A stretch of 64,000 nucleotides of DNA, taken from the NCBI GenBank assembly GCA_017936745.1, contig JAGBEY010000015.1, positions 62,001 through 126,000 of the forward strand, read 5' to 3'. The position numbers and the translations under genes were made by a program. Shown in pieces: positions 44,965 through 52,654 of the stretch. The notes beneath the pieces are model-generated. The model had not been told where the DNA came from and searched no databases. It was given only the letters and a program-made list of their open reading frames with translations. The stretch is from Clostridia bacterium. GTDB lineage: Bacteria > Bacillota > Clostridia > UMGS1840. Positions within the stretch are counted from its first letter, which is position 1; every line of letters begins with the position of its first letter.

Positions 44965-45671
44965 TTATTTATCCCGCAATTGATATCAAAGACAACAAAT
45001 GTGTCCGCCTTTGCAAAGGGGTCTACGAGGACACCACCGTATATTTTGAAAAACCGCTGGATGCCGCTAAAAAATGGCAGGAAGAGGGCACAAAATATCT
45101 CCATCTGGTAGATTTGGACGGCGCCCGCTACAAACAACCCTACTGCAAGGACATTATTCTGGAAATTGCAAAAGAAACCGGGTTATTTATTGAAATCGGA
45201 GGCGGAATCCGAAGCTTTGAAACCGCCAAGGAATATCTGGAAAATGGAATCAGCCGTGTAATTTTCGGCACTTCTGCCGTTACCGCTCCCAAAGAAATTG
45301 AAAAAACCGCACTGGAATTTTCCGGTAAAGTAGCTGTTGGCATTGATGCAAAAGACGGCTTTGCCGCCATCGACGGCTGGATTGATACCAGTAAAATCAG
45401 TGCATTGGAGCTGGCAAAAAAAGCAGAAGCCATGGGGGCAGATACTATTATTTACACCGATATCGCAACCGATGGAATGCTATCCGGCCCTAACTTAAAA
45501 GCTATGGAGCAAATGAAACACCACGTCTCGATTGATGTCATTGCATCCGGCGGAGTCAGCTCATTGGAGGACTTAGTACATCTGAAAGAAATCGGAGTTG
45601 ACGGTGCGATTGTGGGAAAAGCCATCTATACCGGCAATGTAGACTTAAAAAAAGCCCTCCGCATAATTTAG
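44961..45671 (+). CDS. hisA: Phosphoribosylformimino-AICAR ribotide isomerase HisA
   Basis: A 236-residue TIM-barrel enzyme for step 4 of histidine synthesis (ProFAR to PRFAR). Seen: catalytic D8 in YPAIDIKDNKCVRL, the phosphate sites IEIGGGIRS and VIASGGVSS, and GIDAKDG with the second catalytic Asp (about D130). Start at ATG 44961 overlaps the preceding stop codon. No other histidine gene lies within 3 kb, which is unusual for hisA. Confidence 0.93.
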   Translation: MIIYPAIDIKDNKCVRLCKGVYEDTTVYFEKPLDAAKKWQEEGTKYLHLVDLDGARYKQPYCKDIILEIAKETGLFIEIGGGIRSFETAKEYLENGISRVIFGTSAVTAPKEIEKTALEFSGKVAVGIDAKDGFAAIDGWIDTSKISALELAKKAEAMGADTIIYTDIATDGMLSGPNLKAMEQMKHHVSIDVIASGGVSSLEDLVHLKEIGVDGAIVGKAIYTGNVDLKKALRII

Positions 45672-45706
45672 TTTTCCAAAAGAAAAAAAGGAAAGGAGTG
45701 AACGAT

Positions 45707-46804
45707 ATGGTTCTAAAGAATTTAAAACTGTCTCAATTCCGAAGCTACCCTTATCTTGATATCTCCTTTTCTCCCAATACCAACATCATCTGCGGAAAAA
45801 ATGCTCAGGGAAAAACCAACATCGTGGAAGCCATTCACTATTTTTCCACCCTGAAATCTCACCGGTTTGTGTCCGACAAGGAGCTGATTTTAACCGGTAA
45901 AGATTCAGCACAGCTGCAAATTGAATTTCAAAAAGAACAAAGCGAACGGCGTCATAAAATGAAAATTCTCCTTTCCAAATCCGCAAGACGGGAGCTTTAT
46001 CTTAATGAGGTGAAAGAAGATAATGCCTCGTTTTTAGGAGGCTTTCATTCGGTGATGTTCTCTCCCGAGGATTTGAATTTAATTAAAGGCGACAAAGAGC
46101 AACGGCGGAAATTTTTAGATGCCGATGTGTGCCAGATTCGCCCACGCTACTATAAAATTTTAAAATATTACAATTCCATTCTTCGCAACCGAAACAAGCT
46201 GTTAAAGGAAGAAAATCCCAATCCCGAGCTACTTCAGGTATACACCGAAAAACTGGTGGAATTCGGCACGGAAGTAATTATCTACCGTGCCCTGTTTGTA
46301 GAACGATTAAAAGAAACGGCAAAAAAAATCTATGGAGAAATTGCAAACGGAGGCGAGGAGCTGAATCTCCGTTACGAAAGTGAACTCTTTGACCATTTTG
46401 TGGAAGACAAAAGCGTTATCCGAAGCTGTTTTTATCACCACTTAGAAAAGGTGCAAAAAGAAGAACTACTCTTTCGCACTACAAGAGTAGGCCCTCACCG
46501 TGACGATTTAGAATTTTACTTAGACGATAAAAACGTAAAAATCTATGCCTCTCAGGGGCAGCAAAGAACCATTATTTTAGCACTGAAGCTGTCGGAACTC
46601 CTGTTTATTAAGGAACTTACCGGTTCGTATCCGGTGCTTCTGTTAGACGATATTTTGTCGGAGCTGGACCGCGACCGCCAGGAAAGCCTGTTTTCTTATA
46701 TTAGAAATTGTCAAACCATCATTACCATCACCGATGCACAAAAATTTGAGGTGGAAGGTGCCAAAAACTTTTTGGTGGAACAATCGGTGGTTACAGAATT
46801 ATAA
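45707..46804 (+). CDS. recF: DNA replication and repair protein RecF
   Basis: An SMC-like ABC ATPase that loads RecA at gaps with RecOR. Seen: Walker A GKNAQGKTNIVEAIHYFSTLKSHR, a central coil, VGPHRDDLEFYL, SQGQQRTIILALKLSE signature, and Walker B VLLLDDILSELDRDR. Length 365. I choose ATG 45707, with AAGGAG 11 bases upstream, over GTG 45698, which lies on top of that site. Commonly beside dnaN and gyrB at the origin; here it sits between hisA and nth. Confidence 0.94.
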   Translation: MVLKNLKLSQFRSYPYLDISFSPNTNIICGKNAQGKTNIVEAIHYFSTLKSHRFVSDKELILTGKDSAQLQIEFQKEQSERRHKMKILLSKSARRELYLNEVKEDNASFLGGFHSVMFSPEDLNLIKGDKEQRRKFLDADVCQIRPRYYKILKYYNSILRNRNKLLKEENPNPELLQVYTEKLVEFGTEVIIYRALFVERLKETAKKIYGEIANGGEELNLRYESELFDHFVEDKSVIRSCFYHHLEKVQKEELLFRTTRVGPHRDDLEFYLDDKNVKIYASQGQQRTIILALKLSELLFIKELTGSYPVLLLDDILSELDRDRQESLFSYIRNCQTIITITDAQKFEVEGAKNFLVEQSVVTEL

Positions 46805-46815
46805 AGGAATATTTT

Positions 46816-47460
46816 ATGACAAAAAAAGAATTGTTTTTCAAGCTGAAAGAAAAATTGGATACCCTTTATGAAAATCCCCATTGCACACTGGACTATACCA
46901 CCCCTTTTGAACTCCTGGTGGCAACCATTTTGTCTGCCCAGTGTACCGATGCCAGAGTGAACATTGTAACAAAAACCATTTTCCCCACCTACAACACTCC
47001 CGAAGCCTTTGCCAAGCTTTCGGAGGCAGAAATCGCAAAAATGATTCAGTCTACGGGATTTTACAAAAACAAGGCAAAAAATATTCGCAACTGTGCCGCT
47101 ATGCTGGTGGAGGAATATGACGGAATTGTTCCCGACACAATGGAAGAACTCACCAAACTGGCAGGCGTGGGCAGAAAAACCGCCAGTGTTATCTTAGGCG
47201 AAATTTACAAAAAACCTGCAATCGTCATTGATACCCACGCAAAACGTCTTGCCAACCGTATGGGTTTAACCAGACAAACCGACCCGGTAAAAATCGAACT
47301 AGAGTTGGCAAAATTTATTCCCCGTGAATTCCAGTTTGATTTCTGTCACAGATTGGTTGCCCACGGCAGAGCCGTTTGCAAAGCGCAAAAACCGGATTGT
47401 CAGGGTTGCATTTTACACGATACCTGCAAATACGGACAGAAGGCCTTGAAAAAAGGATAA
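46816..47460 (+). CDS. nth: Endonuclease III
   Basis: A 214-residue bifunctional DNA glycosylase/AP lyase for oxidised pyrimidines. Seen: helix-hairpin-helix LAGVGRKTASVIL with catalytic K121, D139 in VIDTHAKRLA, and the 4Fe-4S cysteines spaced C-x6-C-x2-C-x5-C at the C-terminus. Eleven bp after recF. Confidence 0.97.
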   Translation: MTKKELFFKLKEKLDTLYENPHCTLDYTTPFELLVATILSAQCTDARVNIVTKTIFPTYNTPEAFAKLSEAEIAKMIQSTGFYKNKAKNIRNCAAMLVEEYDGIVPDTMEELTKLAGVGRKTASVILGEIYKKPAIVIDTHAKRLANRMGLTRQTDPVKIELELAKFIPREFQFDFCHRLVAHGRAVCKAQKPDCQGCILHDTCKYGQKALKKG

Positions 47461-47477
47461 AATTTTACAAAAAACAC

Positions 47478-47506
47478 TTGACATTCCATAAAAACTGTGA
47501 TAAAAT
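47478..47506 (+). promoter_or_regulatory. Promoter upstream of the tRNA-Leu fragment and tRNA-Leu(CAG)
   Basis: TTGACA (47478-47483), 17-bp spacer, TAAAAT (47501-47506). Just downstream is a short GAGA-loop hairpin (GCTGTTT/AAACAGC, about 47513-47530). Confidence 0.8.
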
Positions 47507-47543
47507 ATGAAAGCTGTTTGAGAAAACAGCATCAATATGGTGT

Positions 47544-47571
47544 GCGGATATGGCGGAATCGGCAGACGCGC
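47544..47571 (+). pseudogene. 5' fragment of a tRNA-Leu gene
   Basis: The first 28 bases (GCGGATATGGCGGAATC, then GGCAGACGCGC) match the start of the intact tRNA-Leu(CAG) at 47708 with a single C/T difference. No anticodon stem, T-arm or matching acceptor 3' strand follows before the second copy. I read it as a remnant, possibly left by recombination next to the integrative element. It follows the promoter that would serve the intact gene. Confidence 0.8.
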
Positions 47572-47707
47572 TAGCTTCTGCTCACGCCTACTCGGTGAAA
47601 AGTTGTTGAATTCGGTTTAACCGTTTTCATATATGAGGGTTAAGCGGTTTTGCTCCTCCTCGGGGTTACCTCTCCCGTGTAAAAATTACGAGGTTATAAT
47701 TTAATAT

Positions 47708-47794
47708 GCGGATATGGCGGAATTGGCAGACGCGCATGGTTCAGGTCCATGTGAAAGCGATTTCATGCAGGTTCAAGTCCTGTTATCCGCACCA
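47708..47794 (+). tRNA. tRNA-Leu (anticodon CAG)
   Basis: Acceptor GCGGATA/TATCCGC, D-arm TGGCGGAATTGGCAGACGC, anticodon stem CATGG/CCATG around loop TTCAGGT (CAG at 34-36), class II variable arm, T-loop GTTCAAGTC, encoded CCA. Reads CUG. It lies just left of the recombinase gene, so it marks the boundary of the accessory region. Confidence 0.94.
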
Positions 47795-47801
47795 TTTTCC
47801 T

Positions 47802-47836
47802 AGTGCTTACGAGATTTCTCCCGTAAGCACTTTTTC
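47802..47836 (+). terminator. Terminator of tRNA-Leu(CAG)
   Basis: AGTGCTTACG (47802-47811) pairs perfectly with CGTAAGCACT (47822-47831), followed by TTTTCTTT. It sits in the 43-bp gap between the tRNA and the recombinase stop codon. Confidence 0.88.
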
Positions 47837-47837
47837 T

Positions 47838-49502
47838 TTAATTCTTCACTTCTTCAAGAGGTATTGGTTTGTAATCTCCATTGTGTGCAAGGGTTACATT
47901 GCCATCATCATCGAATATCTCGCCGTACTCACCGAATGGTGCGTTCATTACTATCACCAGGGCAAGCTCATTATTCTCCATATCAAGAACTATGATTTCT
48001 TTTATGAGAAGCCGTAGGTTTACATTGCTGATTGCACCTTCTGCTATGATTCCGTCAAGTATGTCGATGCTTTCCTTGATTTCCTTTTTACGCTTTTTAA
48101 CCGTCTGCTCCATATTCAGTATGTCTTGAATTTTAGTTTTTAGGTTTTCTATTTCGACCTTTCTCTTTTCAAGTATTCTGTCGTATGTAGCACGGTTTTG
48201 CATATCCCTGATTCTTTCTATCAGGATATTTTCCTGCTCAAGCTCAAGGTTTTCAATCATCGCTCGGTAATCCCTTATTTTCTTGTCGGTATTTCCTTTA
48301 TTCGATAACCACTTTTTAACCTCATCTTCTATGGCAAGCCAGTTATCCTGTTCCTTTGATTTCAGCCTTAACAATTCTTTATACACAAGGGCATCCAAGT
48401 CCTTTTCCTGAACTCTGTGGGATGTGCAGTAGCCTTTGTATCGGTGGTAGCCATTGCAGACATATTCTACTCTGTCAGGCTTGTCACCCCATTTCCTGAT
48501 TTTTGCGACAAAGGTGCATCCGCAGTCACCGCATTTTAGAAGCCCTGTGTATCTGTGGTACGGATTTCCCGAGCTTGCACGGACATTGGTTTCTTTCTTA
48601 CTTTCGATAAGATTTTGAACCTTGTCCCACACTTCTTTAGGGATAATCACAGGTGCATAGTTTTCGTGCCTGAACTGTTCTTCCTTTGGCACTTTCCTTC
48701 GTATCTTTTTTGCCTTGTCAGTTTCTTCAATATGGCATACGAGTGTGCCTGTGTAGAACTCATTCGTAAGCACTCGCTTTACTGCTGTCGGGTCCCATAG
48801 ATACCTGAATGTAATTGCAGGTTTGTTATAACCTTGATTTTTGTTGTTATAAAGCTTTTGATAGTATGACGGTGATTTCTTGCCGTCTTTATTTAGCTTT
48901 TCTGCAATGGCTTTGAAACCGAATCCGTCAAGGTACATCGCATAGATTTCTCTTACGATTTCAGCAGGCTCGTCCATAATTACGATTTCGTCTTTGAGCT
49001 TGTCCTTGTAATATCCCATAGGAGGCATATTGCAAACGCCCTTGTCTTTCTGTTTCTGACGATAACCGTATCTTACTTTCTTGCTTACATCTCTGGCATA
49101 CATATGGTTGATGAATTGATTCATATCCATACGGAATTCATCGTCCTCGTTGAAGCTGTCTGTGTTGTCGGTTACGCTTATAACCCTGATGTTGTGACTT
49201 CTTAAGTATTCGATGAACATTGCAGTTTGAATCTTTTCTCTGCCGAGTCTTGATAAGTCTTTTACAAGTACGACATCCATTCTATGCTCCGCAGCGGCTT
49301 GATAGATTTCCTCGATTCCGTTTCTCTCGAAGGTCATTCCGCTTACATTGTCATCGAATGATTCTCCTGCGAACTGATGTCCGTTCTTTTTGATGTAGTC
49401 CAGCAAAATTTGTCTTTGGTTCTTTAGTGAATTCATTTCCTTATCGTCATCTCTTGACAATCTGTAATAAATCCAAATTCTCCATGCTTGCATGATATTC
49501 AT
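47838..49502 (-). CDS. Large serine recombinase (integrase)
   Basis: 554 residues. Seen: an N-terminal resolvase-type catalytic domain with nucleophile S16 in YYRLSRDDD and the KDLSRLGREK helix, then a recombinase domain (about 165-280), a zinc ribbon LKCGDCGCTF ... YVCNGY ... GYCTSHR (about 335-385), and a long coiled coil (about 405-500). This is the phiC31/TndX-type architecture that catalyses site-specific integration and excision. RBS GGAG lies upstream. The direction toward the tRNA is typical for element ends. Confidence 0.94.
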   Translation of the reverse strand: MNIMQAWRIWIYYRLSRDDDKEMNSLKNQRQILLDYIKKNGHQFAGESFDDNVSGMTFERNGIEEIYQAAAEHRMDVVLVKDLSRLGREKIQTAMFIEYLRSHNIRVISVTDNTDSFNEDDEFRMDMNQFINHMYARDVSKKVRYGYRQKQKDKGVCNMPPMGYYKDKLKDEIVIMDEPAEIVREIYAMYLDGFGFKAIAEKLNKDGKKSPSYYQKLYNNKNQGYNKPAITFRYLWDPTAVKRVLTNEFYTGTLVCHIEETDKAKKIRRKVPKEEQFRHENYAPVIIPKEVWDKVQNLIESKKETNVRASSGNPYHRYTGLLKCGDCGCTFVAKIRKWGDKPDRVEYVCNGYHRYKGYCTSHRVQEKDLDALVYKELLRLKSKEQDNWLAIEDEVKKWLSNKGNTDKKIRDYRAMIENLELEQENILIERIRDMQNRATYDRILEKRKVEIENLKTKIQDILNMEQTVKKRKKEIKESIDILDGIIAEGAISNVNLRLLIKEIIVLDMENNELALVIVMNAPFGEYGEIFDDDGNVTLAHNGDYKPIPLEEVKN

Positions 49503-49557
49503 AATAATTCTCCTTCCTTAGCAACAAACAATACCACATAAGTTTTAATATATCCAG

Positions 49558-49755
49558 CTAAAAATCTAACGAAATTCCGACGTCATTTTCTTGCATATCA
49601 TCCTCGGGTTCCTTAACTTCGGTTTCCGGTTGTTCAAGCCCTTGGCTTATGTAGTCTTTAATAACTGATTTGAGGAAATGATTGAATTCCTCATTGGTTC
49701 CTGAATGGTAATAAATCACCTGAGTGATTTTAGGTTCATTGTTTTTTCTTGACAT
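49558..49755 (-). CDS. Small protein upstream of the recombinase
   Basis: 65 residues, acidic C-terminal half, no recognised domain; begins MSRKNNEPKITQVIYYHSG. A strong AGGAGGA site precedes the ATG. It lies 55 bp upstream of the recombinase on the same strand and may be an accessory factor or recombination directionality factor. That role is inferred from position only. Confidence 0.7.
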   Translation of the reverse strand: MSRKNNEPKITQVIYYHSGTNEEFNHFLKSVIKDYISQGLEQPETEVKEPEDDMQENDVGISLDF

Positions 49756-50197
49756 AAAATTTCCTCCTAACTTATTAGAATTTTGATCATTGAAGCATCA
49801 GAACGGATTTTAGCTAATCCTCACAGGAATTTCACCTTCGCTCATTCTTATGACCGACCGTCCAATTCAGTGACGAGTTCAAGACGGGAGTATCATTATC
49901 GGCAATAATGGTCTTGGCACAGCGGTTTGCTATTCTGCCTCGCTGCAGTAAGTTTATCGCTCGCTTCTGTTTGGAAGGTCATGGCGCCTTTGCAGCCTTG
50001 CTCGCATTATTGCTTATGTATCCTGATGCTTAATATTCGATTTTAGAAAATCCGTATTAACTTCAAATGGATTTTACAACTAAATTATAACAAGGCGTTG
50101 ACATTTCGTCAATTGTTTTGTATAATGTTTGTTGGAGTAATGTAAATTTTACAAAAACGAGCAAGTTTAGATTTTACAAAACAAGGCGGTGTATGTT
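49756..50197. other. 442-bp region without a confirmed gene, carrying inverted and direct repeats
   Basis: Seen: GAAGCATCAG (about 49784) and CTGATGCTT (about 50022) as an inverted pair at the two ends of a 240-bp G+C-richer block, so the block could fold back on itself. ATTTTACAA occurs three times (50071, 50146, 50171). A 28-codon minus-strand frame (49896-49982, MTFQTEASDK start) and an overlapping open frame ending HKNERR lie inside the block without ribosome sites. It may be a structured RNA, origin or att-associated element. Confidence 0.5.
50098..50126 (+). promoter_or_regulatory. Promoter with overlapping palindrome for the DUF6076 gene
   Basis: TTGACA (50098-50103), 17-bp spacer, TATAAT (50121-50126). 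TTGACATTTCGTCAA forms a palindrome (5-bp arms) covering the -35, a plausible operator. Confidence 0.8.
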
Positions 50198-51628
50198 ATG
50201 TCGAAAAAGCGGATTAAGATAGATTTTAAATCTCCCGACGATGCCGTTAAACTTAACTATTTTAAAAACGAGGTTGAATTTTCCGAAGATAAAAATTTTA
50301 TAATTACAGTTGATGGAACAAAGGATGATTATATTGTTTCAAACCGTCTATGGATGAGTAACAAGCACAGAGAATATCCGGAAATGAAAAACAAGCTTTC
50401 TATTGATGCAAACAATGAGACGGAAAGATTAACATTAATGCAGGATTTGATAGATGGCTTTTGTGAAAAATACACTCTTGATTTTTCAAGTCGTGAAGAT
50501 CTTCTGGAACTGTACAGAAGAAATGTTGAACCTATTCCAAATCCGGCTCCGCATGTTTTGGGAGCTTGCCGCATAGGAATGAAATGCGGTGAAGGAATTT
50601 TCGATTTTATATATGCTGATTTTGATTCTATATATGAAAAACTTAGGAACAAAGAATATGTTATAAAATATCCCGATGCAAAAGGTAATGGTCAGCTTGA
50701 AAAGTTTTATAACCAATATGCTCATTATTGTAATACGCTATATAACTACGGAGAACTTTTTGCCTCTTCATTATATACCTATATCTGTCCACCTGTTTTC
50801 GGGAACCAAATTGACCACAAAAGGACATTGCAGTATTATATGCTGCAGTTAAAATACTGGCAGGATGTATATCTTGATCTATTTGAGTTCTGTTATGACG
50901 AAAATTATCACCCTGAAGTTTTAGGGGGTTTATGTCCGCATGAACGATACAACATATATTGCATTATGCAGGACCTTCCTGTTTCACACATATTGAAAAA
51001 TAAGCACAGTATCGTTCACAACAAGTTATCCGGCGAAAAAATGCCATATGGCTTATCGGAGGCTGAAATAAATAAGAGATTCAGCGCTGAGGTTAAAATG
51101 ACAAAAGAACTCAAAAGATTTGCCAAAGACTATGAGTTTGAGCCTGAAATTTTGAAAACTTTAATCCAGATGCCGCATTATATTCATATTTGTTATGATT
51201 TTTCTACTGTAGAGGAAATGCTTAATCTTGAATTTATGAGATTGCTTGAATTGGATTTACGCTTTATAAAGTGTCAGCGTTGCGGAAAATATTTTCTTCG
51301 TAAGACTGAAAAAGACGCGAGATACTGCGACCGCATCCAGCCGGGTACAAATAAAACTTGTAAAGATTTGGCTGCTATCGATAATTTTAAAGAGAAAAAC
51401 AAAGATAATATTCCATTGCAGATATATAACCTCTACTACAAAAGATATGTTGCAAGAATTCAAGGCAGCTCTGAACGAGAAAGGCAGTTTAATGAATGGA
51501 AATATAAATCTTCTGCAAAACGCATAGAGTGTGAACAAGGTGTCATTACGCCCTATGAGTACGATGATTGGAATTTCGAGTATTTCCCCAACAGAAAGGG
51601 AACAAAATTCTTTAAAGATAAAAAATGA
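50198..51628 (+). CDS. DUF6076-like protein with a C-terminal zinc finger
   Basis: 476 residues with start ATG 50198; a GTG three codons upstream overlaps the AAGGCGG ribosome site. Seen: a long, largely helical N-terminal region without recognised motifs, and near residues 400-430 a zinc-finger-like CQRCGKYFLRKTEKDARYCDR ... CKD. This plan matches DUF6076 proteins of Clostridia. The finger suggests nucleic-acid binding. Opposite in direction to the recombinase, alone between a promoter and a terminator. Function unknown. Confidence 0.7.
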   Translation: MSKKRIKIDFKSPDDAVKLNYFKNEVEFSEDKNFIITVDGTKDDYIVSNRLWMSNKHREYPEMKNKLSIDANNETERLTLMQDLIDGFCEKYTLDFSSREDLLELYRRNVEPIPNPAPHVLGACRIGMKCGEGIFDFIYADFDSIYEKLRNKEYVIKYPDAKGNGQLEKFYNQYAHYCNTLYNYGELFASSLYTYICPPVFGNQIDHKRTLQYYMLQLKYWQDVYLDLFEFCYDENYHPEVLGGLCPHERYNIYCIMQDLPVSHILKNKHSIVHNKLSGEKMPYGLSEAEINKRFSAEVKMTKELKRFAKDYEFEPEILKTLIQMPHYIHICYDFSTVEEMLNLEFMRLLELDLRFIKCQRCGKYFLRKTEKDARYCDRIQPGTNKTCKDLAAIDNFKEKNKDNIPLQIYNLYYKRYVARIQGSSERERQFNEWKYKSSAKRIECEQGVITPYEYDDWNFEYFPNRKGTKFFKDKK

Positions 51629-51651
51629 TATTCAATAAGTACCCATAACAG

Positions 51652-51689
51652 TTCAGGCGGACTCACTTATCTTAGTGACTCCGCCTGAA
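51652..51689. terminator. Bidirectional terminator between the DUF6076 and InlB-like genes
   Basis: TTCAGGCGGA and TCCGCCTGAA form a long perfect outer stem with a further partly paired inner stem (ACTCACT/AGTGACT). It separates convergent genes. Confidence 0.85.
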
Positions 51690-51696
51690 TTTTAGT

Positions 51697-52245
51697 TTAT
51701 TCCATTGTGCCGACTATTTTATTTATGTCGCCATCAGAGTCTACGACAATGGTTTTTGTTTTGCTCGGTACTACATATCCAAATCCTTCAATGTAGGCTT
51801 TATTTTTTTCTTCTATGATTTCATTTCGTATTTTTGTTTCCTCATCGGTGAGGTAGCAGGTGTCCTTGCTCATAATTTCATCATTCGGATTTATGGGTTC
51901 TGCCGAATTCTTTTCCCATTTCGCATATAGCACATCGGGCTTTGTAAATTTGAATGTTGTCACCTGATTCTGCTTTGTTCTCGGATCAGTGAACCATCCC
52001 TTGAATGTGTAACCGTATTTTGTTGGGATGTAACTCTCTAAGCTGATGCTTTCGCCATATCTTTTTGTTATTGGCCTGATAAAGCCACCACCATCCGATG
52101 CAAAGGTTAAGGTTACACTTCCTACTATTCCAAGTTCATTATCGAAGGCCACTCGGTATTTACTCAGCCACCAAGGTGCTGCCGATACAGTTGTTGATAG
52201 CAACATTGTCTTTGTCAACGCCATACATATTATTTTCTTTTTCAT
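51697..52245 (-). CDS. Secreted protein with an InlB B-repeat-like domain
   Basis: 182 residues from ATG 52245, with GGATGAG upstream; the open frame extends 13 codons further without support. Seen: a signal peptide (MKKKIICMALTKTMLLSTTVSA), then a Listeria-Bacteroides/InlB B-repeat (about 55-105, with KYGYTFKGWFTDPRT and VLYAKWEK). The C-terminus is acidic. It is exported; a role in adhesion or host interaction is possible but not shown. Confidence 0.75.
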   Translation of the reverse strand: MKKKIICMALTKTMLLSTTVSAAPWWLSKYRVAFDNELGIVGSVTLTFASDGGGFIRPITKRYGESISLESYIPTKYGYTFKGWFTDPRTKQNQVTTFKFTKPDVLYAKWEKNSAEPINPNDEIMSKDTCYLTDEETKIRNEIIEEKNKAYIEGFGYVVPSKTKTIVVDSDGDINKIVGTME

Positions 52246-52293
52246 AATCTCATCCTTTCGTTTTGGGCATAAAAATACCGACATACTCGAATT

Positions 52294-52578
52294 TCATTCA
52301 TCGAATATGTCGGTATCATTTTCAAAGCATTCTATAAAGAACCTTGCTCCTAATTTAAATCCTTTTATAAATGTTTGGCATTCTGTTATTTGTATCATTT
52401 CGTCATAACAGGCTTTGACTTTATCAAACAGCTCTTTTTCTTGCTCATTTAGATTCTTGAGCAAATCTTCTTCATTTTTGGTAAGTAACCTGAACACCTT
52501 GTCAAACTTCCTTTGACTTTGGAACGGTCTTTCCATTGGATTAATATTACCATACCAGAATTCTTCAAGCACTTTCAT
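52294..52578 (-). CDS. DUF6809 family protein
   Basis: 94 residues. Seen: FWYGNINPMERPF near the start and ENEEDLL-like NEEDLLKNLNEQEKELFDKV plus ITECQTFIKGFKLGARFFIE, the recurring pattern of DUF6809 in Firmicutes mobile DNA. Predicted all-helical; function unknown. It follows its own predicted promoter. Confidence 0.75.
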   Translation of the reverse strand: MKVLEEFWYGNINPMERPFQSQRKFDKVFRLLTKNEEDLLKNLNEQEKELFDKVKACYDEMIQITECQTFIKGFKLGARFFIECFENDTDIFDE

Positions 52579-52603
52579 CTCATTTCACCTCCTTGCGACA
52601 CAA

Positions 52604-52632
52604 ACAGTATCACAAGAAGAGGTGGAAGTCAA
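52604..52632 (-). promoter_or_regulatory. Predicted promoter for the DUF6809 and InlB-like genes
   Basis: On the minus strand TTGACT (52627-52632), 17-bp spacer, TACTGT (52604-52609), between the TIR gene and DUF6809. Confidence 0.55.
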
Positions 52633-52654
52633 CGAAGTAATTTTTTAATACTAA

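Noticed and set aside
47544-47707. A tRNA-Leu interrupted by a group I intron
   Set aside because: No 3' half with its T-arm follows the first copy, and the second copy is a complete tRNA in its own right.
49896-49982. A 28-codon minus-strand frame in the island spacer
   Set aside because: No ribosome site and it overlaps another open frame; I kept it only as part of the unassigned region.
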